Source: Chloroflexota bacterium (GTDB lineage Bacteria > Chloroflexota > Limnocylindria > P2-11E). Taken from it: a DNA stretch of 32,502 nt. The notes beneath the pieces are model-generated. The model did no database searches and was not told where the DNA came from. It worked only from the letters and a program-made list of their open reading frames with translations. The position numbers and the translations under genes are program-made. The stretch lies in the NCBI GenBank assembly GCA_005880575.1, contig VBIZ01000193.1:1-32502 (forward strand), written 5' to 3'. Shown piece by piece: positions 7,774 to 15,729 of this stretch (within the stretch, counting starts at the first letter, position 1; each line of letters opens with the position of its first letter).

Positions 7774-8478
7774 GTGACGCGCATCCAGCTCTCGATCGTG
7801 ATCCCTGCCCACAACGAGGAGGTCACGGTGGCCGGGGTCGTGAGAGGCCACCGCGACGCCGCGCGCGCTCTCGCCTCGAGCTTCGAGCTGATCGTGTGCG
7901 ACGACGGCAGCACCGATGGCACGTGGACCGAGCTGCAGCGCGCGTGTGCGGAGGTCGCCGAGCTCCGCCTGCTCCGCAACCCATCGCGGCAAGGCATTCC
8001 GCCGACCATGAAGCGCCTCTACGCCGAAGCGCGCGGGGAGTGGATCTATTTCACTCCAGGGGACGGCCAGGTGCCCGCCGCTGCGCTCGAGCCAATGTGG
8101 GCGATCCGCGATGGCGCGGCGCTCGTCGTGGGTCGCCGTGTCCCGCGGCGCGACCCGGCGAGCCGCGTGCTCATGGCGCAGCTCTACTCGGGCTTGCTCC
8201 GTCGGATCTTCCGGCTGCCGGTGCACGACATCGACAGCGTGAAGCTCTATCGTGCGGAGGAGCTCCGGTCGGCACCGCCGCGAAGCGAGTCCAACTTCTT
8301 CGAGGCCGAGATCCTCATCACTCTCTGCTCGCGCCGGCGCGTCGTCCGCGAGACCGACATCCCGCACCGGCCGCGCATCGCGGGCATCGCGGAGGGTGTG
8401 ACGCCGGCCGGTGCGTTCCTCGCGATGCGTGACGTCGCCGCGTTCACGGTCCGATGGCTGCTGCACCGCGGCCGCTAG
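7774..8478 (+). CDS. GT2-family glycosyltransferase (dolichol-phosphate-sugar synthase-like)
   Basis: A 234-residue GT-A fold glycosyltransferase. It opens with LSIVIPAHNEE (residues 6-16), then CDDGSTDGT (about 40) and the nucleotide/metal site region FTPGDGQ (about 92), and a later DIDSVKLYR segment. No C-terminal transmembrane helices follow, so it is a short soluble or peripheral enzyme. Relatives make polyprenyl-phosphate sugars or glucosylate lipids, and it sits between membrane proteins that could use such donors. The GTG start lies one base after the previous stop; its 3' end overlaps the next gene by 25 bases. Confidence 0.9.
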   Translation: MTRIQLSIVIPAHNEEVTVAGVVRGHRDAARALASSFELIVCDDGSTDGTWTELQRACAEVAELRLLRNPSRQGIPPTMKRLYAEARGEWIYFTPGDGQVPAAALEPMWAIRDGAALVVGRRVPRRDPASRVLMAQLYSGLLRRIFRLPVHDIDSVKLYRAEELRSAPPRSESNFFEAEILITLCSRRRVVRETDIPHRPRIAGIAEGVTPAGAFLAMRDVAAFTVRWLLHRGR

Positions 8479-9848
8479 GCGCGGTCCTCTCGGCGAGCGC
8501 ATATCCGCTCGCGGTTGCGAGCGCGGTCTTCATCATCGCGGTCGGCCTGCCCTCGACCGATTCCGACACCTACTGGCAGCTCGCGATGGGCCGGTGGATG
8601 CTCGACCACCACGAGTTCCTCCGGCAGGACATCTTCTCTTCGACCGTCGCGGGCGCGCATTTCGGGGTCGGGGAGTGGCTCGGACAGCTCGCCTTCGCCG
8701 GCTCGTTCGCCGCCGCGGGCTGGGCTGGGATCGCCGTGCTCCGCGCGACGCTCGTCGCCGTTGCCGCGTTCTTCGTCGTACGCCTCGCGCGTCGCGGCGG
8801 CGCGCCGTGGTGGATCTCGCTGCCGCTCGTCATCGCCGCGCTGCTCGTCGCGAAGATCACGTGGACGGACCGGCCCCAACTTTTCACCCTCGCCATCTTC
8901 CCGGCCCTCCTCGAGGTCCTGCTCTCGTTGCCGGGTGGGTTCTCGCGGCGATTGCTCGTGCTGCCGCCGCTCTCTCTCGTGTGGACGAACCTGCATGGCG
9001 GCTATCTCCTCGGCCTCGCGATCCTCGCGATCTTCGCGACCGAGGCCGTCCTCACGAAAGGACGGCGCGGACTGCCCCTCGTCCTGACCGCGGTCGCGTG
9101 CGTCGCGGTCACGTTCATGAACCCCGCGCCCCTCGAGCTCGCCGGCGCGGCGCGCGAGGATTTTCTGAACCCGCCGCGCTTCCTGACCGAGTTCCTTCCG
9201 CCTGACGTCGTGACGCCGGCGGGCGCGCTCTTCGCGGCCTTCGTCCTGGTCGTCATCGGCAGCGCGCTCCTCCGAGGTGGATCGCTGCTCGAGGCGATGC
9301 TGCTCGCGCCTCTCCTGTACCTCGCTTTCACGGCCCAGCGCCAGATGCTTTTCTTCTGCTTCGCGGCAACCGCTTTCCTGGGCGCGCGCCTGTCGGGGCT
9401 CATTCGGGCTCCACGGCCGTTCGAGCTGCCGGCGCCCGTGCGCGTACCCGTCGCGCTCGCTCTCGTGATCGCCGCGCTGGCGAGCGCCTTCTCCGCACCG
9501 CTCCGTCCCGACGAGCGCGCCTATCCCGCCACTGCGCTCGAGACGTTGCGGCAGGACAGCGGTGTTCTCCTGAACGAGTACGACTGGGGCGGCTACCTCA
9601 TCTTCAATCTGCCGGAGCGCCCCGTGTTCATCGATGGACGCTACGTGCCCTATCTCGGCGGCGTGCTCGCGGACTATCGCGCGCTCGTCGGGCTGCGCCC
9701 CGGATGGCGCGACCTACTCGACAAGTACAAAGTGAGCGAGCTGCTTCTCCGGCCCGAGCGCCCGCTCGCGGTCGCGCTGCGTGAGGACGGGTGGCGCGTG
9801 CGCTCCTCGGACACGGCTGGTCGATGGATCGTTCTCGCCCGTCCGTGA
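8454..9848 (+). CDS. Polytopic membrane protein, paralogue 1 (YDWGGYL / FIDGR family)
   Basis: A membrane protein of 464 residues with about ten or more hydrophobic segments and a C-terminal extracytoplasmic domain. The N-terminal loop DSDTYWQLAMGRWMLDH resembles the acidic first loop of GT-C-type transferases. The C-terminal domain contains NEYDWGGYLIFNLPE and RPVFIDGRYVPY, also present in the next gene. The product has no assigned function that I can name; a sugar-transfer role in surface polysaccharide synthesis is an inference from fold and operon. ATG 8454 lies inside the GT2 gene, giving a 25-base overlap. Its TGA stop overlaps the GTG of its paralogue. Confidence 0.75.
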   Translation: MAAAPRPLGAVLSASAYPLAVASAVFIIAVGLPSTDSDTYWQLAMGRWMLDHHEFLRQDIFSSTVAGAHFGVGEWLGQLAFAGSFAAAGWAGIAVLRATLVAVAAFFVVRLARRGGAPWWISLPLVIAALLVAKITWTDRPQLFTLAIFPALLEVLLSLPGGFSRRLLVLPPLSLVWTNLHGGYLLGLAILAIFATEAVLTKGRRGLPLVLTAVACVAVTFMNPAPLELAGAAREDFLNPPRFLTEFLPPDVVTPAGALFAAFVLVVIGSALLRGGSLLEAMLLAPLLYLAFTAQRQMLFFCFAATAFLGARLSGLIRAPRPFELPAPVRVPVALALVIAALASAFSAPLRPDERAYPATALETLRQDSGVLLNEYDWGGYLIFNLPERPVFIDGRYVPYLGGVLADYRALVGLRPGWRDLLDKYKVSELLLRPERPLAVALREDGWRVRSSDTAGRWIVLARP

Positions 9849-11251
9849 CCAGAGCGTTTTCGTGGTCGCTGCCGCTCTTCGCCGGCGGGATCTTCGGCGC
9901 GACGTCCACTCTCGCGACCGTCGGCGATCCGGATCTCTTCTGGCACCTCGCGCAGGGACGTCAGACGATCACCGACGGTCTCGCTCGCGTCGACACGTTT
10001 TCCTGGACCGTGAACGGCCTGCCGGTGCTGACCGACCAGTGGCTCGGTCAGGTGATCTGGTACGAGGCGTATGCGGCTCTCGGCTGGAACGGGATCATCG
10101 TGCTGCGGGCGCTCCTCGTCGCCGCGATCGTGGCGCTCATCGTCGCAGCGGCCCTGACCGCGCAGCGCAGGCCGATCGTCGCGGTGATCGCGGCGCTCCC
10201 CGCGATCGCCTTGACCCGCTACGCGTGGACCGAGCGCCCGCAGCTCATGGGCCTCTGCTGTTTCGCGGCGCTCATCCTGCTCCTGCGCCTCTCGGCCGAG
10301 CGACCGCGCGTCCTCATGGCTGTGCCGGCGCTCATCCTGGTGTGGGCGAACCTGCACGCATCGTTCGCGCTCGGTCTCGCCGTCGCCGCGATCGCCTGCG
10401 CCGAGCTGTGGCTCCGCCGTCCCGACGCTCGGCGCCTCGCGCTCGGCGTCGTCGCGGTTTCAGTTGCGGTGACGCTGCTCACTCCCTCCGGCGTCTCGAT
10501 CTGGACGTCCGCAAGCGGCCACTTCCTTTCGCCGCCTCGCGTGATTCAGGAGGAGGGCGTGCCCGACGTGACGCAGCCGTACGGCTTCGTCTTCGCGTTC
10601 GTCGTGCTCGCTGTCCTGGTCACCGCCCAGCTCTCTCGTCCGACGGCGCTGCGCGACGTCGCGCTCCTCGTGCCGGTGCTCTTCGTCTCGATGACGGCCG
10701 CGCGTCACACGCCCTTCTTCGCGGTCGCCTCCGCGCCGTACCTCGCGGCTCATGGCCCCGAGGCCGTCGCTGCAATCGCGGCGCGTTTTCGGGTCAACGT
10801 GCGCCTTCCTGCGTTCGTGCCGCGCGTGCCATCGCTCCGCATCGACCTCGCGACGGCCGCGATCGCGCTCGCCGCGGTCGTCGGTGCGGGTCTTTTCGCG
10901 CGCGGCGAGCCGAACCTGTCCGTCTACCCGACGGGCGCGCTCTCGTCTTTGCCGCCCGGTCCAGGGGTCGTGAACGACTATGACTGGGGCGGATTCCTCA
11001 TTTGGTACGCGCCTGCAACTCCGGTCTTCATCGACGGCCGACTCTTCCCGTACACCGGTGATGCCCTCCGCGACTACGAAACTCTCGTGTCTCTCGGTCC
11101 AACTTGGCGCGATGTTGTCTCGCGGCGCGGGGCGCGAGCGCTGCTCGTCAAGCCCGGCTCGCCCGTGGCGGTGCGTGCCCGCGACTTGCGGTGGCCGATC
11201 ATCACCGAGAGCGCGTCATACGTGCTCTTCATCATCCCGAATTCACACTGA
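9845..11251 (+). CDS. Polytopic membrane protein, paralogue 2 (tandem duplicate)
   Basis: A membrane protein of 468 residues, clearly homologous to the preceding gene. Both share an early D-x-D-x-[YF]W-x-LA-x-GR loop, a following D-[IT]-F-S motif, a W-T-[DE]-RPQL segment, a conserved WxNLH-x element, and the C-terminal YDWGG[YF]LI and PVFIDGR motifs. The track starts at 9791, but GTG 9845 overlaps the upstream stop as GTGA, matching the rest of the operon, and begins with a normal hydrophobic helix; ATG 9824 is an alternative. As the last gene of the polysaccharide run, it ends seven bases before the -10-like box of the next operon. Its activity is not known. Confidence 0.75.
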   Translation: MTRAFSWSLPLFAGGIFGATSTLATVGDPDLFWHLAQGRQTITDGLARVDTFSWTVNGLPVLTDQWLGQVIWYEAYAALGWNGIIVLRALLVAAIVALIVAAALTAQRRPIVAVIAALPAIALTRYAWTERPQLMGLCCFAALILLLRLSAERPRVLMAVPALILVWANLHASFALGLAVAAIACAELWLRRPDARRLALGVVAVSVAVTLLTPSGVSIWTSASGHFLSPPRVIQEEGVPDVTQPYGFVFAFVVLAVLVTAQLSRPTALRDVALLVPVLFVSMTAARHTPFFAVASAPYLAAHGPEAVAAIAARFRVNVRLPAFVPRVPSLRIDLATAAIALAAVVGAGLFARGEPNLSVYPTGALSSLPPGPGVVNDYDWGGFLIWYAPATPVFIDGRLFPYTGDALRDYETLVSLGPTWRDVVSRRGARALLVKPGSPVAVRARDLRWPIITESASYVLFIIPNSH

Positions 11252-11258
11252 GCGCCGT

Positions 11259-11264
11259 TAGACT
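11259..11264 (+). promoter_or_regulatory. -10 element TAGACT for the histidine kinase operon
   Basis: GTTAGACT ends eight bases before the ATG at 11273, with no Shine-Dalgarno between. It is the same octamer as before uspA at 25212-25219, and one base different from that before mreB. This fits a promoter that produces a leaderless mRNA. Confidence 0.5.
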
Positions 11265-11272
11265 GACCGCCG

Positions 11273-12289
11273 ATGAGCGATGCGGCGCGCGTCGTCAAAA
11301 CATCCGAGGATCTCGACGAGCAGTTCGACGCGATCGTCGATGCGCTGCGGCATGACGTCCGGAATATCCGGCAGCAGGTCGAGAAGTACGGTCGCATCTA
11401 CCAGAAACGCGCCGAGGCCCGCTCGCGCCAGACCACGCACGGCGAGCTCGACGAAGAGACCCAGCGCGGCTATCGGCGTCTCAAGCAGCTGCAGCTGGTG
11501 ATCCAGCACATCGAGTCCAGCGCCGCGTATCTGCTCGGCTCGGGCATCGATCCGTCGTCGGACAGCGAAGACGAGGCGGTCGAGGTCGCGCAGCGCGTGC
11601 TCGGCAGCCTCGAGGCCGAGCGAGAGCGCCTGTACCGCGACGTCCACGACGGCCCAGCGCAGGTCCTGGCCAACGCCATCTTCGAGGTCGAGTACCTCGA
11701 GCGGATCACCGAGCGAGCTCCGGCCGAGGTGCGCCAAACGTTGAAGACGGAGCTCGCGAATCTGAAAGGGCAGTTCCGCGGCTCGCTCGATTCGGTTCGC
11801 GCCATGATCTACGACCTGCGGCCACCGGAGCTCACCGAGCTCGGTCTCGCGGAGGCGATCCGCAACTACGCGTCCGAGTGGGAAGCCCGCTGCGGCATCA
11901 AGGTCGCGAGCCAGCTCGATCTGAAGGACACCGGACTCACGCCGATGGAGGAGCTCGCGGTCTACCGGGTCATGCAGGAGGCGCTGCAGAACGTCCACAA
12001 GCACGCGCATGCAAGCACCGTCGGCATGGCCTGGTCGCGCGCGAACGACAGCTGGGTATTGCACGTGACCGACGATGGAATGGGCTTCGACCTCGTGAAG
12101 GCCGCACGCCACAAGAAGTCGGTCGGACTTCTCTCTATGCGCGAGCGCGCCGAGCTGATCGGCGGCTCGCTCCAGATCCAGTCAACGCCGGGCAAGGGAA
12201 CGGCGGTCACGCTGCTCTTGCCGATAGAAAAGAAGGTCGAGCCGCTCCGCGCGCGTCGCAACGAGCGGACTCACAAGGAGCAGGAATGA
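11273..12289 (+). CDS. DegS-like cytoplasmic sensor histidine kinase
   Basis: A 338-residue histidine kinase of the HisKA_3/NarX-DegS type, with no transmembrane segment. Residues 1-110 are predominantly charged helix, probably a coiled-coil sensor module as in DegS. The phospho-acceptor box is RLYRDVHDGPAQ with His125. The ATPase domain is complete: N box VMQEALQNVHKHAHA (about 235), DDGMGFD (G1) and SMRERAELIGGSLQIQS-type G2 region ending in GKGTAVTLLLP. It should therefore autophosphorylate. Its stop overlaps the response regulator as ATGA, and a second kinase-like gene follows, so a heterodimeric or relay arrangement is possible. The stimulus is unknown. Confidence 0.92.
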   Translation: MSDAARVVKTSEDLDEQFDAIVDALRHDVRNIRQQVEKYGRIYQKRAEARSRQTTHGELDEETQRGYRRLKQLQLVIQHIESSAAYLLGSGIDPSSDSEDEAVEVAQRVLGSLEAERERLYRDVHDGPAQVLANAIFEVEYLERITERAPAEVRQTLKTELANLKGQFRGSLDSVRAMIYDLRPPELTELGLAEAIRNYASEWEARCGIKVASQLDLKDTGLTPMEELAVYRVMQEALQNVHKHAHASTVGMAWSRANDSWVLHVTDDGMGFDLVKAARHKKSVGLLSMRERAELIGGSLQIQSTPGKGTAVTLLLPIEKKVEPLRARRNERTHKEQE

Positions 12290-12990
12290 GCGAGCGGCCC
12301 GAGCGCGCGATCCGGATCCTTCTTGCCGACGCGAGTCGGATCACAACGATGGGCATCCGGCAGGTCATCGAGAAGGAATCGGACATGGAGATCATCGGCG
12401 TGGCTTCCGACGGCGAAGAGGCTGTCGCGAAGACGAACGAGCTCGAGCCGGACGTCCTCGTCATCGAGGTCGACCTCCCGCGGCTCTCCGGCATCAAGGC
12501 CACGCAGCGGGTGCGGCGGGAGCTGCCGGCCGTCGGCGTCGTCATCCTGACCGCCCAGGATCAGGAGCAGATCCTCTTCGAGGCGATTCGAGCCGGCGCG
12601 GCCGCCTACCTCCACAAGGATTGCGAGCCGACCGAGCTCACCGACACGATCCGCAAAGTGCGCGCAGGCCAGTTCGTGATCAACGAAAAGATCTTCAGCC
12701 GGCCGGCGGTGGCGTCGAAGGTGCTCGCTGAGTTCCGCGAGCTTTCCGTGTATGGTCCAGGTTCGACGCACGTTTTCGCGCCACTCTCGCCCCGTGAGGT
12801 GCAGATCTTGGACAACATCGCGCAAGGCATGACCAACAAGGAGGTCGCCTACGCGCTGGCCATCTCCGAGCAGACCGTGAAGAATCACATGTCGAGCATC
12901 CTGCGCAAGCTGTCGGTGAACGACCGCACGCAGGCGGTCGTCTACGCGATCCGGCAGGGTTGGATCAAAGGGCCGGAGATCGGTAATTGA
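12286..12990 (+). CDS. NarL/DegU-family response regulator with Glu at the phosphorylation site
   Basis: A DNA-binding response regulator of 234 residues. The receiver domain is residues 9-125 and the LuxR-type helix-turn-helix about 168-230 (LSPREVQILDNIAQGMTNKE, then SEQTVKNHMSSILRKL). In the receiver, the phosphate-accepting Asp is replaced: the segment LVIEVDLPRLSG places Glu61 where MDIxMPxxxG regulators have Asp, and the usual N-terminal acidic pair is Asp15-Ala16. Thr89 and Lys111 are retained. Such a protein may not be phosphorylated conventionally; Glu can mimic the active state, so it may be constitutively active or controlled by partner binding. It is preceded by AAGGAGCAGG and overlaps the kinase stop as ATGA. 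Confidence 0.92.
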   Translation: MSERPERAIRILLADASRITTMGIRQVIEKESDMEIIGVASDGEEAVAKTNELEPDVLVIEVDLPRLSGIKATQRVRRELPAVGVVILTAQDQEQILFEAIRAGAAAYLHKDCEPTELTDTIRKVRAGQFVINEKIFSRPAVASKVLAEFRELSVYGPGSTHVFAPLSPREVQILDNIAQGMTNKEVAYALAISEQTVKNHMSSILRKLSVNDRTQAVVYAIRQGWIKGPEIGN

Positions 12991-14021
12991 CCATGGCACC
13001 CCCCAGCGTCCTCGCGGAGATCGCGACCGAGCAGCAGAAGGTGACGGCGGAGATCCGCGAGCTCGACCTGCTCATCGAGTCGACGCAGACCGAGGTGAAC
13101 CGCCTCAAGTCTCGAGAAGACCAGATGAAGGCGAAGGTGGAGGAGGTTCGCCGGAATCCGGGGAACTTCCAGCGCGAAGAGATCTTCGGCGCGACCGACG
13201 AGCACGCGGCGGCGTTGGCGCGCCGCATGACCATGGAAGGTCAGCTCAACTCGTTGCAGTCGAAACGGAAGCTCATCGACCGGAGCGCGCAGATCCTCGC
13301 GACGGCGCAGCGTCAGCTCACCGAGTACACCGCCCCGCCACTTCCGCCGGACACCGCGCCGCTCATCGACGAGAGCCGTCTGCTGCAGGCCGTCGTCGAC
13401 ACTCAGGAGGAGGAGCGCAAGCGGATCGCGCGGCAGGTCCACGACGGTCCCGCGCAGGCGATGGCGAACGTGGTGCTCCAATCGGAGATCAGCGAGCGGC
13501 TTTTCGACGTCGATGCCCAGAAGTCGAGGGGCGAGCTCGCTTCGCTCCGGCAGATGGTCAACAAGACACTGCAGGAGCTGCGCGGCTTCATCTTCGAGCT
13601 CAGGCCGATGATCCTCGACGACCTCGGTCTGGTCCCGACGCTCCGCCGGTACGTGCAGACGCTCATCGACAAGCACGGCGTCCGCATCGACTTCTCGAGC
13701 ACCGGCCGCGATCGCCGGCTCCCCTCGGACGACGAGGTAGCGATCTTCCGCCTGATCCAGGACTCGCTCGTCGAGCGGATCGACAAGGCCCAGGCGAAGG
13801 AGATCGTCCTAGGCCTCCAGTGGAAGGAAGACACGCTCGACGTTCTTCTGCAGAGCGACGGCAAGGAGCTGCCGCCCGACGGCGAGCTCCAATCCGGCAT
13901 TCGGCGGAGCGAACGTCTCGAGCTGCTCCACGGCGAGTCGACGCACGAGGCGCGCGCCGATGGCAACGTCGTCCTCAAGGTGAAAATCCCGATCCGGAGC
14001 GCACCGCAGCTCGTCTCATGA
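12987..14021 (+). CDS. Second DegS-like kinase with degenerate ATP-binding domain
   Basis: A 344-residue cytoplasmic protein with a long N-terminal coiled coil (residues 8-115), a HisKA_3-type phospho-acceptor box ERKRIARQVHDGPAQAM with His152, and a dimerisation helix pair containing RGFIFELRPMILDDLGL. The C-terminal domain follows the HATPase outline but lacks its key residues: the N-box position reads IQDSLVERIDKAQA with no Asn, and no DxGxG motif exists (QSDGKELPPDG). It is therefore probably unable to bind ATP normally and may be phosphorylated in trans by the intact kinase two genes upstream, or act as a scaffold or phosphatase. The start is TTG 12987 (TTGA overlap) or ATG 12993. Confidence 0.82.
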   Translation: MTMAPPSVLAEIATEQQKVTAEIRELDLLIESTQTEVNRLKSREDQMKAKVEEVRRNPGNFQREEIFGATDEHAAALARRMTMEGQLNSLQSKRKLIDRSAQILATAQRQLTEYTAPPLPPDTAPLIDESRLLQAVVDTQEEERKRIARQVHDGPAQAMANVVLQSEISERLFDVDAQKSRGELASLRQMVNKTLQELRGFIFELRPMILDDLGLVPTLRRYVQTLIDKHGVRIDFSSTGRDRRLPSDDEVAIFRLIQDSLVERIDKAQAKEIVLGLQWKEDTLDVLLQSDGKELPPDGELQSGIRRSERLELLHGESTHEARADGNVVLKVKIPIRSAPQLVS

Positions 14022-14536
14022 GCACGACGTCGGAGCTCACGACCGATCAGGTCGTCGGGTACCTCGAGGCAACGCTGGCCCTCGTCGATGCCGAGCTCGA
14101 AGCCCTTGGTGAGGACAGCGCCTGGCACTTCGATCCCAAAGAGTGGTGCGCCGATCAGGTCGTCGGTCACCTCATCGAGGCTGAGAAGCGCGGCTTTGCC
14201 GGCCGCATCCGCGAGATCCTGGCCGGCAAGGAGAAGACGAGCGCCTGGGACCAGGAAGCCGTCGCGAAGGAGCGGAACGACTGCGCGCGGCTGGGCCAGA
14301 GCCTCTGGATGGAGTTCATGGGCATCCGACATGACAGCATCAAGCTGGTGCAATCGCTGAAGCCGGGTGATCTCGGTAAGGGCATCGAGCATCCCAAAGC
14401 CGGACGCCTTACGGTGCGCGACCTGCTACACGAGTGGATCCATCACGATCGCAATCACACGAAGCAGCTCCTCGCCATCGCGCAGGAGCGCGTCTGGCCG
14501 CACATGGGCAACTCGCAGAAGTTCAAGGGGGAGTAG
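14018..14536 (+). CDS. DinB-superfamily four-helix protein
   Basis: A soluble protein of 172 residues with the DinB/YfiT-like fold. The conserved metal-site histidines are recognisable in VVGHLIEAEKR (about residue 50) and in HEWIHHDRNHTKQLLAI (about 140-155). Some members of the superfamily are bacillithiol or mycothiol-dependent transferases and others have no known reaction. It is the last gene of the kinase-regulator-kinase operon, joined by an ATGA overlap, so it may be a target or an effector of the signalling module; that is inference. The 238-residue ORF in the track extends upstream through the kinase in another frame and was shortened to the ATG at 14018. A nested inverted repeat begins 12 bases after the stop. 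Confidence 0.85.
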   Translation: MSTTSELTTDQVVGYLEATLALVDAELEALGEDSAWHFDPKEWCADQVVGHLIEAEKRGFAGRIREILAGKEKTSAWDQEAVAKERNDCARLGQSLWMEFMGIRHDSIKLVQSLKPGDLGKGIEHPKAGRLTVRDLLHEWIHHDRNHTKQLLAIAQERVWPHMGNSQKFKGE

Positions 14537-14547
14537 GGCTCCCGATA

Positions 14548-14691
14548 AGTCCGGCGGGTCCTGTCCCGGCTACGCGGGTCTCTTGCTTGCGCACCCTTCC
14601 CCGCTCATGCAGCTCACGCCGTTCGCTGCGTGCGGGGTCCTGGGCACCCGCGCTCGCAAGAGACCCGCTGCGCCGTGCCACCCGCCGGACT
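14548..14691. repeat. Nested inverted repeat element, copy A
   Basis: The gap between two convergent genes is almost entirely a nested inverted repeat. The outer arms AGTCCGGCGGGT (14548-14559) and ACCCGCCGGACT (14680-14691) are perfect. The inner arms GCGGGTCTCTTGC (14574-14586) and GCAAGAGACCCGC (14656-14668) are perfect. CCCCGC/GCGGGG (14599-14604, 14632-14637) and GCAGC/GCTGC (14609-14613, 14625-14629) nest further in. It shares the 15-mer CGGCGGGTCCTGTCC with copy B. It could fold into a long hairpin acting as a bidirectional terminator, or be a small dispersed element. Confidence 0.8.
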
Positions 14692-14692
14692 A

Positions 14693-15724
14693 CTACCGGC
14701 GCGCCCACCACCACATAGCGAGCAGCCATAGCGGCGCGAGCGGGACTCCTGCCTGTTGGATCAGCGCAACAGCGATTCCGGTCCCCACCCAGAGAACCGT
14801 CGCGCGTGTCGTTGTCGCTGCTTGTGCCACTGCGGGATATGCCATCACGCCGTCGTGCAGGAGCGCATGCGGTGCCGCGAGGATCGACCAGGTCGATGCG
14901 TCGACCGTGCGCGTCGTGAACATTCGCGAGCGGAATAGGACGGCGACCGTGCCGATCGCGTAGAGGACCACGGCGAGTGCCGCGTTCATGACGATGTCGT
15001 CACCTCCGACCACGCGCCGGACGAGCGCGGCGAGGCCGAGCTCGCCCGGGCGAAGCTCGGTGGCGACGCGCGTGAGTAGATCCGGGTAGCGCGCCATTCC
15101 GTCGACGCCGACGGTCGCGAGCGACACGAGCGCGACCAACGCGGTCATCGCGACAAGCCCGAGCGCCCGACGGCGCTCCGTCAGAGCGACGAGCGCGAAG
15201 AGCGGCAGGAGCTGGGGGCGAAATGCGGCGAGGCCGAGGAGCGCGCCCGACCAGAAAGGCGGAGCGCGCAGCGACGCCGCCACCGCGAGCAGCACGAACG
15301 GCGTCGTCTGTCCCTCAGCGAGCGCGATGAGCGAGGGCGGCGCCAGCATCGCGAACGGAAAGAGGCGCACGCGCTGTCCCGGCTCCGCGAGGCGCCCGAG
15401 GAGATACGCGGCGGTCGCGAGCGCCGCGGCCCCGAGCGCGGCCCAGATCGCATACGCGGGCACGAGCGGGAGTGCGCCGAGCGGTGCCATGAGCAGCGCC
15501 AGCGCCGGCGGATTGGGATCGTTCAGGAGGATCGTCCGCTCGGGCAGGGTCGCGTGTTCCATCGCGAGCAGCGCGCCCGCGTCGGTCACGGACGATGCGG
15601 CGCCGGTCGCGACGAGCCTCGCCGCCGAATACAGCGCGACGAAGTCGTATCCGGCTGGCTCGCTCGACCATGTCACGAACGCGATGAGCCACGCCGCGGC
15701 GGCCAGAACGGCGGCCGCGGCCAC
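14693..15724 (-). CDS. GT87-family (DUF2029) mannosyltransferase-like membrane protein
   Basis: A polytopic protein of 343 residues resembling the GT87 family of polyprenyl-phosphate-mannose-dependent transferases. The first loop has DFVALYSAARL, and a loop around residue 95 contains NDPNPPALALLMAPL, the typical PPxxxLLxxPL signature. About nine hydrophobic segments follow. The start in the track (15901) lies inside the SpoIID gene; I take GTG at 15724, five bases after the upstream stop, which starts directly into a hydrophobic helix. It is the last gene of the minus-strand group, and the inverted repeat copy A begins immediately past its stop. The sugar acceptor is unknown. Confidence 0.78.
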   Translation of the reverse strand: MAAAAVLAAAAWLIAFVTWSSEPAGYDFVALYSAARLVATGAASSVTDAGALLAMEHATLPERTILLNDPNPPALALLMAPLGALPLVPAYAIWAALGAAALATAAYLLGRLAEPGQRVRLFPFAMLAPPSLIALAEGQTTPFVLLAVAASLRAPPFWSGALLGLAAFRPQLLPLFALVALTERRRALGLVAMTALVALVSLATVGVDGMARYPDLLTRVATELRPGELGLAALVRRVVGGDDIVMNAALAVVLYAIGTVAVLFRSRMFTTRTVDASTWSILAAPHALLHDGVMAYPAVAQAATTTRATVLWVGTGIAVALIQQAGVPLAPLWLLAMWWWARR

Positions 15725-15729
15725 GCGCG

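Noticed and set aside
14434-14718. ORF across the nested repeat copy A
   Set aside because: It runs from the DinB gene in the wrong frame through a palindromic element; no coding features.
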